This document shows, in pieces, positions 42,560-52,817 of a DNA stretch of 64,000 bases (position 1 is its first letter; every line of letters starts with the position of its first letter). A program made the position numbers and the translations under genes. Under the pieces are notes generated by a model that had not been told where the DNA came from, did no database searches, and saw nothing but the letters and a program-made list of their open reading frames with translations. The DNA comes from Calocera cornea HHB12733. Its lineage: Eukaryota; Basidiomycota; Dacrymycetes; Dacrymycetales; Dacrymycetaceae. The stretch spans positions 63,839-127,838 of the forward strand of contig KV423925.1 of NCBI GenBank assembly GCA_001632435.1. The letters run 5' to 3'.

Positions 42560-43076
42560 CTGTCTAGGTAGCAGCCTTACCAGAAGCCTGTGTGCCCTTA
42601 CACCTGGACACAACACAAGGACATGCCCATGTGCAGAACAGGTAGATAGCATTACAGATCAGGACTCCGATTAATCAGATCTTGCATTGTTGGCAAGCAA
42701 TTGTACATGCATCAGGGAGGGTCTGAAAACGTGACCCACTCACTGCGAGTCTACGTTACATAGCTTTATAATATTGTTTTTCAGAATTGAACCTTTTTCA
42801 AGTGGGTGAGGCCTGCAACATTCCTTCCAACGGAGGAAATTTTCACATTTAATGTGTCCCCTACTGTATGTCATCTCAGACTCTGATATGGAAGCAAAAA
42901 GGGGACTTTTGCATGTGTGCGTACCCTTCATTTCTTTCCTTTGAATTTGTTTGTGCACCGTTTTCATTGATTAAAGTCTACTCACTGGACAATGTCTAGT
43001 ACTAGCATTAGAAAGAAATTACTGAGGAAGGTGACTTAGAATTGAATTGGCTTGAGCATTTGTGAGTTTCATAGTA

Positions 43077-43136
43077 TTTGATTCAGCTCAGTGGCTGCAT
43101 AGAGGGGCCTCTACACAGCCACTGAGCGGAATCAAA
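43077..43136. repeat. Near-perfect 60-bp palindrome
   Basis: Two 30-nt arms (outer TTTGATTC / GAATCAAA, middle GCTCAGTGGCTG / CAGCCACTGAGC, inner AGAGG / CCTCT) pair at about 26 of 30 positions with almost no loop. It may be a hairpin-forming terminal sequence or a small fold-back element. Confidence 0.8.
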
Positions 43137-43472
43137 AGATGCCACAGAAGAATGGAAGCAAAAGGCTCTGCTTCCACTGTGTGGAACCCCACACGTTGCG
43201 GGCTGCTACTGTACTTGCTAGCATAGGTGCACAATGTCACCATTACCACGAAGTTTTTTTGCACACTTTTTTGGCTGTCACCACCAATTTCTGGCTGCTG
43301 CACACTTTGTCAAAGCAATGCATACCAAACTGGATGTGGCTGTGTTGTGTCAGATGACTCATTTAGGACATTTTTTCAGTGCATTTTCAAGCTGCTCCAA
43401 GTGAATGTCTATGTAAAGCTGAAAACCTTAGGTAGGCCTCATGCTGAGCCTCAGGCTGAGGGATTGTAATGG

Positions 43473-43976
43473 TTGTTGTTGTTGTTGTTGCACCCTTTTT
43501 GCACACTGTCACCAGCTCCTATGAATTTTGTGCACTTGCCCAGACTAAGATTTGCTCCCGTGGGGGCAAATCCCAAAAAGGAAACGTGCACCTACACTGG
43601 CAAGTACAGTACCCAAAGGTGCACAATCCCTGAATGGTCTCCAGAATTGGTGGGGCACAGGAAACCCACCCAACGCAGAAGCAGAGTTCTCAACAGAAGC
43701 TGGGTGCAATGGACACAAACCACAAAGAGGAAACAAATGAGTATGCCAGTGGAGCAGACTGTCACAGCGGAAGCCACTTTCTGGAGGCAGAATATTGAGC
43801 AGAAGAAGGCAGGAGTAGAAAGTTCCCCAAAGCAGGAGTTGAAGTGCATGCACCAAGTTGTGGTGATGGAGAAGAGAGTAAACCAAGGGATGGGTGAGGA
43901 CCCCAGAGGGATTGTCACCAAAACTCGAAAGTTGTACCACAAAGGCGTGCAACAGCAAGAATCAGCTGAAAAGTAG
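43473..43976 (+). CDS. Unrecognised open reading frame (weak)
   Basis: A 167-codon frame, rich in Lys, Gln and Glu in its second half (RKPTQRRSRVLNRSW, KRVNQGMGEDPRGI). No family is recognised and the first 20 residues are encoded by the low-complexity (TTG)n tract. It may be part of a transposon relic; support is poor. Confidence 0.15.
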   Translation: MLLLLLHPFCTLSPAPMNFVHLPRLRFAPVGANPKKETCTYTGKYSTQRCTIPEWSPELVGHRKPTQRRSRVLNRSWVQWTQTTKRKQMSMPVEQTVTAEATFWRQNIEQKKAGVESSPKQELKCMHQVVVMEKRVNQGMGEDPRGIVTKTRKLYHKGVQQQESAEK

Positions 43977-44579
43977 GGGTGCGGCTGATAGCCCACAAGG
44001 GCATGCAGCTCCTACTGTCTTGAATGTTGATATCATTTGCCCACGTGAGTTTGCAGTCATCCTGGCTGGATTTGGCAATGAGGTGCAAGAGAGAGCAGAA
44101 CAGAGGAAGGAGGGTTGGCGCCATGGTGTAGGGATCACAGCAGAAGGAGTCAAAAGGGCTTGATTCTGTGTGTTGCATGCAGTGTTGCATGCTAGTCAGT
44201 GTGTTAGGTCCTACCAACATGATCCCTTGTTGCGGCTTGATCTCACTTGTTGTCGGCTTGCATTCCACTTGAACGCAGCTTGAACTTTGGCCTTAGTTAG
44301 GGCATCTTAAGTGTGTCTCATGGGTGATAGACCAAGAAGAGCGATAGCTGGATGTGCATTCAGTTGAGACGGCAATGGTGAATGCAATGTGGTGGTTGCA
44401 GTAGAGTGATCTTCTCAGGCTGCACATCTAGTCAATCCTCCTTCTCAGGGTCCCTGACACTTGGAAGCGGCCAGGCTGTGCTGGCAGGTACCTAGCTCGT
44501 AGTTCAGTAGTGTGGCAGAATTGAATGAAAGGATGTATCTTATGCAGGGTGACCGTTTGCTGTATATTCTTCATAGCAT

Positions 44580-44850
44580 CCGCCAAATGTATATTCTGCA
44601 GGGTGTTTGACGGAAGTTTATTCCTCCACTGGTATGAAGGAGGTATATTGTTCAGCGGGTGTGACAGAGTTATGTCCTGCAGCATCTTCAACGGATACAA
44701 ATTAATACACTGGTAAGGTGGATGTATATTCAGCAGCAATGCAAGTACTGTATCTTATTTGGCCTGTAGGGTGGAGGTATATTATTGCACTGCCTCTTTA
44801 ACGGAAGTAAATGTTTTTGCCCAGATGGTGGAGGTATATTCAGCAGCACG
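44580..44850 (+). repeat. Degenerate short repeats around GGAGGTATATT
   Basis: GGAGGTATATT-like motifs recur near 44588, 44640, 44720, 44772 and 44830, with associated CAGC, AACGGAAGTAAAT and ACTGGTA motifs. Spacing is irregular (about 50-80 bp). It looks like a decayed tandem repeat. Confidence 0.45.
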
Positions 44851-44926
44851 GCCAACTCAGCTTTGTCTCTTCCTTTCATCTTTGACAACCATGAAGTACT
44901 ACTTCACCTGAGTAGTTTCAATTACA

Positions 44927-46810
44927 ATGAAGATGTCTGTCACCCACCTAAGGTTTCCTGAAATACTGGCACTGTCTACTAAAGCAGGGCAGTGGCAAAA
45001 CTACATCGCTAATTACAATAATTGCCAAGCCATTGTTGTAAGTCTTCATTGCCACCAACCGTGTTGTCTGTATGCTCACAAACATAGGATATTGTGTCTG
45101 ACAGTGTTGACACAGACATTAGAAACTTTGGTAAACTCACTCAGAACGTTAAGGATGTCATGAGCACCAGATGGGTTTGGTCAAATGAGGAGTGTTATGA
45201 GGCTGCTAAAGATGCCATGAGTACAATAATATCATTGTATATGCTGTTATTCATATCTGCTTCAGTGTGGAGGAAGTACCACATCTAAGGTATGTACTTC
45301 AGTTCAGTTTCATCATGTATGTTGTCACTCATATCTCTTTCAGCGTACTGGAACAAGTGGGAATAGGGTGGTCAGCTCAGCCATTTTGCTGTATATGAAG
45401 TTGCTTATGTCTTCTTCAGCATGCTGAGGGCAGCACATTGAAGGCTGGTCAGAAAAGTCCGGCAATCATTCGGGAGAAAGTAGTATGCTTGTGCATATAT
45501 CTCTGCTTGAAGTGCTTACGCTGATTATGTAGGAGGTGAAGGGTACTGGGACATCAAAGAAGAAACCGGACAGAGTCACCACAGACAAAGTTGTCAAGCA
45601 TAAAGGAGTGCGGACTCCATCAACACAGAAGATGCACCTTGAAAAACGGATTGAGTACTTCAATTCGTCGGTAGAGAAGACGACGGAGACATGGCAAGGA
45701 TGCACAATATATGCTTATGCCAATTGTGCATTGGTGTGGCCGTTCTTGTGCGGTCATGGCAAACCTTTCAAGTCGGACCCATCATCTGCTGTGATGCAAC
45801 TGGTAATGATGGGAAATGGCAAAGTCGATGGCATACCACACTTTATCTGGGTCGGCCCCGGCATGACAGTTACTACTCTCAAGAAGAAGGCTATGCAGAT
45901 TCTGCCCTTAGCAGACAAGATAGAGGTGATGCCACGTGTACATACTTCATTTGGCTTTGTCATTGTATCTCCGCAAGGTGCTGATGGATATCTCTGTTAA
46001 TAGTTTGAGGGTATTGATCCTTATGAGAATCAGAAAGGGATGCAAGACCATCGTGGATGGGTGAGTATCCGCTTGAATGAGTGGAGTCATTACTGACAAA
46101 AGTGCAGTGCAGGGGATGTAATCGGGCGTACTGGAAAGAAGTTGAGGATGGGGTTCCTGCGGTGGAGAGGACGCAGTGTAGTGGACCTGTCAGAGCAAAG
46201 GTGAAGGAAGGAGTGAAGTGTGTCATATGCAGGCTTGGGAGAGCAAATTGTGAACATCAAGACCGTGTGTACATCTTATTTTGGGAGGACCGGCGATGCT
46301 AAATATGGCTTGTAGAATACACCAAAGCGCTGAGCAAGCTGAAGGCTGCAATTAGGCAGCGTGAGGACGCGTATGAGCATGGGAAGAAGAGGAAGCATGA
46401 AACTGATGATGAAGATGATGCTGACGTGAAGATGAAGATGAAGATGAAGATGGCAATAAAACACATGTCTCTATCAAGGATGACAATGATGAAGTCGTCC
46501 AGCTGAGTCAAGATCCTTTGAAGGAGGATGGCAAGCACGTTGCGAGGCCTGTCATCAATGTGACCAAAGACCAACTGCGTACTTTTTTGAGTAAGTGTAT
46601 GCATTATTGAAGGAGCTTGTTGATGCTTACCCATTTGCAGGGAATGTGGCGGAGCGGCTTTCTCTTACTGTTCCTGATTTACGTGAAGAGTTTCAGGCAG
46701 TCATGAAGAAGAACATGATGGTATCTTTTGGGAAGTGCAATCAGGTAATCAAGGAGGTGGAGATGATTGAGACGGATGTGAGGATGATGGTGGAAAACTT
46801 TGGCTTGTAG
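44927..46810 (+). CDS. Unrecognised multi-exon gene with cysteine cluster
   Basis: No family is recognised, but several splices are convincing. The exon ending at 45964 (SFGFVI) joins 46004-46060 (FEGIDPYENQ to DHRGW). That joins 46108 onward (CRGCNRAYW...CVICRLGRANC), which joins a Lys-rich helical segment (YTKALSKLKAAIRQREDAYE). After a (GAAGAT)n tract, the frame ending in TKDQLRTFL joins 46671-46810 (NVAERLSLTVPDLREEF). A CxxC...CxxCxxxxxxC pattern suggests zinc binding. Earlier exons include KDVMSTRWVWSNEECYEAAK (about 45135-45220); the true start is unresolved and one early junction seems broken. Such genes often travel with Helitrons in agaricomycetes; that link is inference. Confidence 0.4.
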
Positions 46811-47272
46811 GATGAGCTTCAGGCAGAAAGCAGGAAACAGTGTATTGTCATCTAGCAGCATTATCTCTCTATCTGTCTGTCTCTCTACTGGTATGTAGCA
46901 TCGGCCGTGAATTTACTGTTCTAGTTCTTCCATGTGTGTGAACGTGCAGCTGCTGTGTAGATTGCTATTGCGAGCGGTATGGCTTTCATTCAAGTTGATG
47001 AACTCCTGGGCAACACACGTCTTGGCAAGTTCTATCGAGCCAGTGTGCAGCAGTGTACCTACGTTGCATGGGCCTCTGTAACGTGCTATATAGAGTAAAG
47101 GAATAGGTGCAATTGCATTAAGCTTGTAAGGACAGTGGGGGCCAAGGAGGCGAGCATGAATGAGCTGATAAGCAGGTGACAATGATTAGGCAGACTAATG
47201 AAGGAGTGTGTTTGGTTCAGCCAAAGAGACAATGTTGAGTGAAGATGGTTTGAGACACGCAAAATGAGCAGT

Positions 47273-48444
47273 TTATGTCTGAAGTTGGGGATGGCGACAA
47301 GAGCTTTCAGAAGGACCGTCTTCAAGCTTCCTCTTCTTTGTTGGCAAAGTGCTGGTGATAGCAGGGCGGGTGACCATAATGATGTCATATGGTGTGAAGA
47401 CAAAAGTTGATTTGTTTTCTCTGGCAATGTGGTAGTATTTGAATGTCAGTTTCACCTTGACAACAGATCCTTGCAACTCTTCTTTTCAATAAGGTGGAGC
47501 AATTAGTTGGCCAGAGAGATTGTAAGCGGGAAGGTGCAGAGGGACATGCGTTGACTTCAGGAGAGCCAAATCAGATGACATCATTCGAGGGACAGTCCAA
47601 TCATCCCATAGGTGATATGATTTATCATCATGGGCTATGCAAGTGTTCAGTAAGCATCTTCTGCAGGAGTGTAGCAGATTGATTGCACCTGATGCATTGA
47701 CCTGTTCCAAGAGGGGCCAGTTGTCGCCTCCAGAAGTTGGTTTCCTCTATATAGCAGAATTGGCATTGTACGCGAGTCTGAAAGGGTGTATAAGGTACAT
47801 ACCTCAAACAACAGCCAGCTGATGCATATACCCCCATCCCAAATGACCGACATTATCTCCGTACCAGGATGTGCTACCTTCTGCTGAAGATTGTTGATGT
47901 TTCTAAGAGCAGACTCGAAGAAGAGGTCAAATGGTGCCTTTTTTGGATTGACAAGGAATGTGCTAGCCTTCTGTTTACTGAGGTTGCGGGAGAAGGTATT
48001 GTCCTTTTGCCAGCCCCCATGAGGTGTCAGATTGAAGTTGTCCTCAGAGATATGTGCAACAAGTGTGAGATGAACCGGTTCATCACCATCATGCAGGACG
48101 ACCACATCTGCTTTGTCTGGTACACCCCATTGGAGGTTGGCCAGGTCTGCAGCATCGGAGAGGTTGTAACCAGCTTCTTTAGTCCAGTGAATCAGGGAGT
48201 CAATCTTCGTATTTGCTGAAGGAGAAAGGGGCGACCGGTTTGCTGCACTGCTAGCAAACACACATGTAGGTGTAGCAGGAGGGCAGACTTTCAATAATGC
48301 ATTAGTATCAGAGGTTGTCGATTGAGTTGCTGCAATCATGGTTGAGTTGCTTGTGAAGCTGAGGCATGTATCGGTGGCATTGTTGACAGGTTCATCATGC
48401 AGATTATTGACAGTGTCTCTAACCAATGCAGGATTGATTACCAC
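47273..48444 (-). CDS. Unrecognised multi-exon gene on the minus strand
   Basis: The first visible exon (48444 to about 47800) encodes a Thr/Asn/Ser-rich N-terminus, then LIHWTKEAGYNLSDAADLAN and KKAPFDLFFESALRNINNL, ending at a GTATGT donor after WLLFE. The next exon (about 47756-47486) reads TSGGDNWPLLEQVNASGAIN to CRRCLLNTCIAHDDKSYHLW and YNLSGQLIAPPY. The last (about 47470-47273) carries SVVKVKLTFKYYHIARENKS and a nuclear-localisation-like KKRKLEDGP before the stop. The good splice signals and constrained composition suggest a real or recently active gene of a repeated family. I do not recognise it. The upstream part is unresolved. Confidence 0.4.
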
Positions 48445-49053
48445 GGTGTTGTCCTGTCCAGTGTTTGGGGATGATGATACAACACTGGAGGATATTGTAT
48501 CCGGTGTTGCTGGAGTTTTAGATGGCTTGTTTCACAATCTTCCTGCCATGTTGCCTATGGGTGGGGGGAAGCTATGCAAGTAGAAGGCCTCGTTGTCCCG
48601 GAGTGTGAAGTGGGAAAGACAGGAAGGGCCTGTGTAGGGATTTAGGAAAGTTTGAGCCGCTTGAATTGGGCAGGTGTGTAGTCAGCGTCAAAGGAGATGT
48701 TTCATCTGCTGATTGACTTGGTAGGAGTATGTGGTTAGCCAAAAGCGGATCAAGGGGACAGGGGGTGATATGTCAATACAAGTGAAGCGCACCTCGTTCT
48801 TCAACCAGTCGGATGCAAGACCCTGTTTTGATTACCGAATAGCCGTTTGGGAGTGGAGGGAACCCCCCCCCCCCCCCTTTTTTTTTTCTCCTTCATCGCT
48901 GTTGAAATGGTTGGCTTGGAGATGTATCTATATTTTGTAAGAATAGAGGAAATACAAAAAGGAAAAGATGCACTCACTTGATGACGAGGGTGTATAGGTG
49001 TAAGCGGAAGATTTAAGCCGTGTTGCTTTGTAGAGCTGTTTGTTATTCAAGCA
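48445..49053. other. Spacer upstream of the Helitron coding region
   Basis: No supported gene. It contains a C15-T10 homopolymer pair at 48863-48887. The Helitron 5' terminus may lie here but no TC end can be fixed without a second copy. Confidence 0.4.
48863..48887. repeat. Homopolymer pair C15 then T10
   Basis: Fifteen C residues followed directly by ten T residues. The length may be a sequencing or assembly estimate. Confidence 0.8.
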
Positions 49054-49388
49054 TTGGTTCGGACAGACCAGACGTCAGAGCCATCAGAGCAGCAGGCAAG
49101 CCACAGTATGCTCAAGCTGGCAACGCTGATGCAAGCGGAAATGGTGTACGCACTGCCTGATGTCAACTTCCCACCATCTGCTAGGAGAAGCAAGACAGCA
49201 ATGTTGAATTTCACAAAGCAGTTATCCAAAGAACACATCAACAGGTTGAGAGCAAAGGTCGAGGAGAAGAAGTGTATTGCAGAAGATCAACAAGCGTGAA
49301 GAAAGGAGCTCGGAGCAGCTTGCAATAGAGAATGTCGGCAGAAGCATCAAAGAGAGTGAGATGAGGAGGCAGCGGCAAGCAACGTGGG

Positions 49389-50348
49389 GTGGTAGACGCT
49401 GAAGGTCAGGAGACGTGTTGGCTGGCAAACATGGACAAAGACCTTGGCATCTTCATGGCAACACCGGATACTGAGACAATATGGAAATGTGAATCAGACT
49501 TCTTGCTGTTGACCTCAAATGATGCTCTATCTCTGGCGGTATGCATCTCCTGCGCAGGGGAGTTCTTCAAGCAAGAGACGCAGCGGATGCCTTTTCAAGA
49601 CATTCCAAACAGCACATTACTGGTCCCATGCCACCTGCATCCAGCACATCATACAAATATTTGTGAGGGTCAATTAGTGGCAGAATCAGCACTGACGGAC
49701 AGTTTCATTTTCATCTGCGGTGAATGCTTGTCCGACTTGAAGAAGAATGTCATTCCTGATTGGTCTTTGGTGAACAGGATGTGGATCAGAGCCGTACCTG
49801 ACGTCATTTGGGTTTTGACAATATCTGAAGAGATGTTGATTGCACATCACTATCCCAGAGTCTTCCAATTCAAGATGTACCCAAAGCAGAAGAGACGAAT
49901 TGGCACTGGAGATCCAGATAGCATTTGTTGAGGGATGCGCAGTAACGTGGTGCTGTTCAACATCGATCAGTCCACAATAATTGGCATGCTGGAAGGCACC
50001 CTCTTTCCTGAACCGCTGGTGGTGTTGTCTTTGGTTATTGTGATTTCCTTCATCGGCCTTGTGAAGATGGAGGATGTTTGTCGCAATTGGCTGAAACGGA
50101 CATTCAGCGTCAGACGTGAAGTGGTGTGGAAAGCATTAATGTGGCTGAAGGAGAACAACCAATTTTATCATGCATTGGAGATGAATGAAGTCGGGTTTCT
50201 GTGTCACATATCTATGCTCCCGGAAGACAATGTACCCGCGGAGGTACTGGCGGTCATTTGGTGTAAAGAATGTTCTATTGGTGCACATCTTGAGGATGAT
50301 CCTTATAATCCGGAGCGAGAGGGGGATTTTTCCGAGCTTGGTGTGTAA
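49389..50348 (+). pseudogene. Helitron N-terminal DUF6570-type region, one in-frame stop
   Basis: The segment ICGECLSDLKKNVIPDWSLV followed by NRMWIRAVPDV and EEMLIAHHYPRVF is the DUF6570 pattern of fungal Helitrons. After the TGA at 49929 the same frame continues with NVVLFNIDQSTIIGMLEG, and then with VRREVVWKALMWLKENNQFY, typical of the region before the Rep domain. It is predicted to be part of the RepHel polyprotein. Confidence 0.75.
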
Positions 50349-50974
50349 TGTGCGAGAATGTGAAGTGGAGAATCACTTACTAACAACATATTACAGAGTC
50401 AGCTGCAGATTCTGTAGTACCTCTCTGATTGATAGGGGTGGGAGATACAGACTTGACGAAAGCGACAACTGCTGAGATATTGATGCATGCACTTGTGTGA
50501 TTAGATGGCAATGTTGACAACGACAAAGGAGGTTATGCAGTCCGGCATAGTCATGATGCTGTGAATGACTTTGGTTGTACACCTGGAGGAGAAACCAGAA
50601 TCAGGAGGAACCCATTGGCTGCCACATTTATATCTTTGTTCCCCTATGGAGAAGGAGGTCCAGAAGACAAAAGAGACAGATCTGTTTGGTTCCAGGAGCA
50701 TATCAGGTGGATACTTTGTTATCATGACAGATGATTCCGTCATCATTCAGCCTGGATATTTGTTGGATTTGGCATTTTCCAGAAGAGAAAAGTGTTATTG
50801 TCAGCAAGGGTGCAGATGAAGCAGCAAGATTTTCAGCAATCAACAGCTTTGTTGGTGAGCATTATGATCGATGACTTAAAGCAAGCTGCAGAAGAAGAAG
50901 AACGAAATGTGAACTACACCAATATGGCTGTTCAGGCTTTACGGAAGCAAATTTGAGCTGTCAGCGCAAGGGTA

Positions 50975-52024
50975 ATGGGATCCGATGCTGCAAGGATTGC
51001 ATTATGTGATCAGATATGGGGGACAACATTCTATCTTGGGCTGCCAAGTGTCTGGTTTACAATTACACCGAATGATTTGCACAATCCAGTGCTGCAAGTA
51101 TTCACTGGAGAAGATATTGATATGGATTGTTTCGTGTCATCTGCAGGGCCAGATCGAACCCAATGTGCATATAATGTTGCAAGAGATCCGTATTCTGCAG
51201 CAAAGTACTTTCAGTTCATCATGGCAACTTTTGTACACTTCATATTAAGAGTTGACAGGCAAGAAGGATGTGGTAATAATGGTATGAACCAAGGAGGAAG
51301 ATGGCTTGCACAACCAACGAGTTCACGCTTGGAAAGCCAAATGGGGGCACTCGGGGAGATCAAAGCATTCTTTGCACTGATTGAAACGCAAGGCAAATCC
51401 ACGTTGCACAATCATTTCTTGATATGGTTGAAGAACTGTCCGTCTGCTGCTGACATCAACAAACTTCTGAAGGAAGAAGAGTTCTGTGAACGTGTCAGGC
51501 AATACCTATGCATGGTGATTCACTGTGATGAGCCTGAACTTCAACCAGAAAACATTAGCAATGTCAAATGTAATGCCGAATGTTCCTATTCCAGACTGCC
51601 AAAACCAAACCATCCAGACTACCGTCTCAAGTCCAGAGCAAAGGAGCTGACTGTTGCAAGGATGTTACAGCTTCATACATGCAGCATGGACACATGCTTA
51701 GTCAAAGGGCGGGATGGGACATTGAAATGCAAAAGATAGGCACCCTTTGAAGTCAGCAATGTTGATTATGTGGAAGAAGATGGACGATGGGCTGTCAAGC
51801 GTACAAATCCTTATATGAATACGTGGAATTCCTGTGTCATTCGTACCATGAGATGCAACCATGATATCAAGATAATCACCAATGGAGAAGACACAAAGGA
51901 TCTTGCATTTTATACAGCTAACTATGTGGCAAGGAAACAAGGGCAAAGCTACAATATGATGGCACTCCTTCCAAGCAAGTTGCAATATCACTACAAAGAC
52001 AATGAATATGTCCAGGATATTTGA
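50975..52024 (+). pseudogene. Helitron Rep (HuH endonuclease) domain, nonsense-mutated
   Basis: Rep-like blocks are GLPSVWFTITPNDLHNPVLQ, YFQFIMATFVHFILRV and the HuH motif STLHNHFLIWLK at about 51398-51430. After a TAG at 51737-51739 the frame continues with YMNTWNSCVIRTMRCNHDIK and FYTANYVARKQGQSY, the usual stretch after the catalytic region. The domain nicks and joins DNA for rolling-circle transposition in intact copies. Confidence 0.85.
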
Positions 52025-52817
52025 GAAAAAAACAGACTCCTGCTTTATCAATGTTTCAATGTTTTTAACCGAGAGCAAGAAAAATCAGCATCTCAATGTG
52101 TAATGCACATATGGGATGGGGCGATGTTTGGAAAATGCATCACTATGTTTTGTTGCATTGGAATGCAGTTGTCTGGGAACTTTATTGTTGTGTGCTGGAC
52201 TTGAGGCCTAACAGCTACAGGTGAGTCATCCATTACATAGGAGAGACAGAGTCGCTGTAACTGGTTATGCAGAGATGAAGGCGCAGAAGCCGAAGAATTG
52301 CGTGCACAACAAAGTCCAGTACAACAATCATCTAATGGCTTTGGTGAGGTGGACAGAGACGAAGTGAGGGAGTAGCCCAACAGAAGAACTGTGACTGTGC
52401 TGACGAATCCCTTTTACAGCCAGTGACAAATATGGTAGCTACAACTGAGAGACAAATCAACAGTGACACAAGTCAAGTACAGCAGTATATGAACCAAGGA
52501 CATGATTTACATGGATGGTGCTTCCTTAACTTCATCGTTGACACATACAAAGAAGCAAGAGTGGAAGACTGGGAAACACAGCTTGGACGTCTGAGGAATT
52601 GCAGAAGCAACTACTTGGATACTTACAAGTTTTCTTCCACCAGACAAAGAGTGTTTTGTACACTCAGTCATAATATGTTGCCTTCATTTGTGGGAAGGTG
52701 GCCACCACAAGAAGATGAGTCCAAAAGATCGTTCTACACTGCTACTATGCTGGCTCTCTTCAAGCCATGGAGAATGATCTCCAATAGGGCTATGAAAGCT
52801 GGGAAGCAGCATACAAT

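Larger units (their letters stand above)
39158..42602 (+). mobile_element. Ty3/gypsy LTR retrotransposon, internally deleted, with self-inverted 3' end
   Basis: A 5' LTR (39158-39636) is followed by a gag-like frame, a pol remnant and then an inverted copy of the element's own LTR plus gag start (41926-42559), closed by a 42-bp fragment of the LTR 3' end (42561-42602). Gag is fused to the RNase H end of pol at about 40500-40515, so zinc knuckle, protease and most of reverse transcriptase are missing. Integrase follows. The flanks ACTTC (left) and CCTGG (right) do not form a target duplication, consistent with rearrangement. The element cannot move by itself. Confidence 0.88.
42603..44579. other. 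Repeat-rich DNA without recognised genes
   Basis: It contains the palindrome at 43077-43136, a (TTG)n run at about 43470-43490 and a 167-codon plus-strand open frame (43473-43976). That frame has Lys/Gln-rich content and no recognisable domain. Nothing else is supported. Confidence 0.4.
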
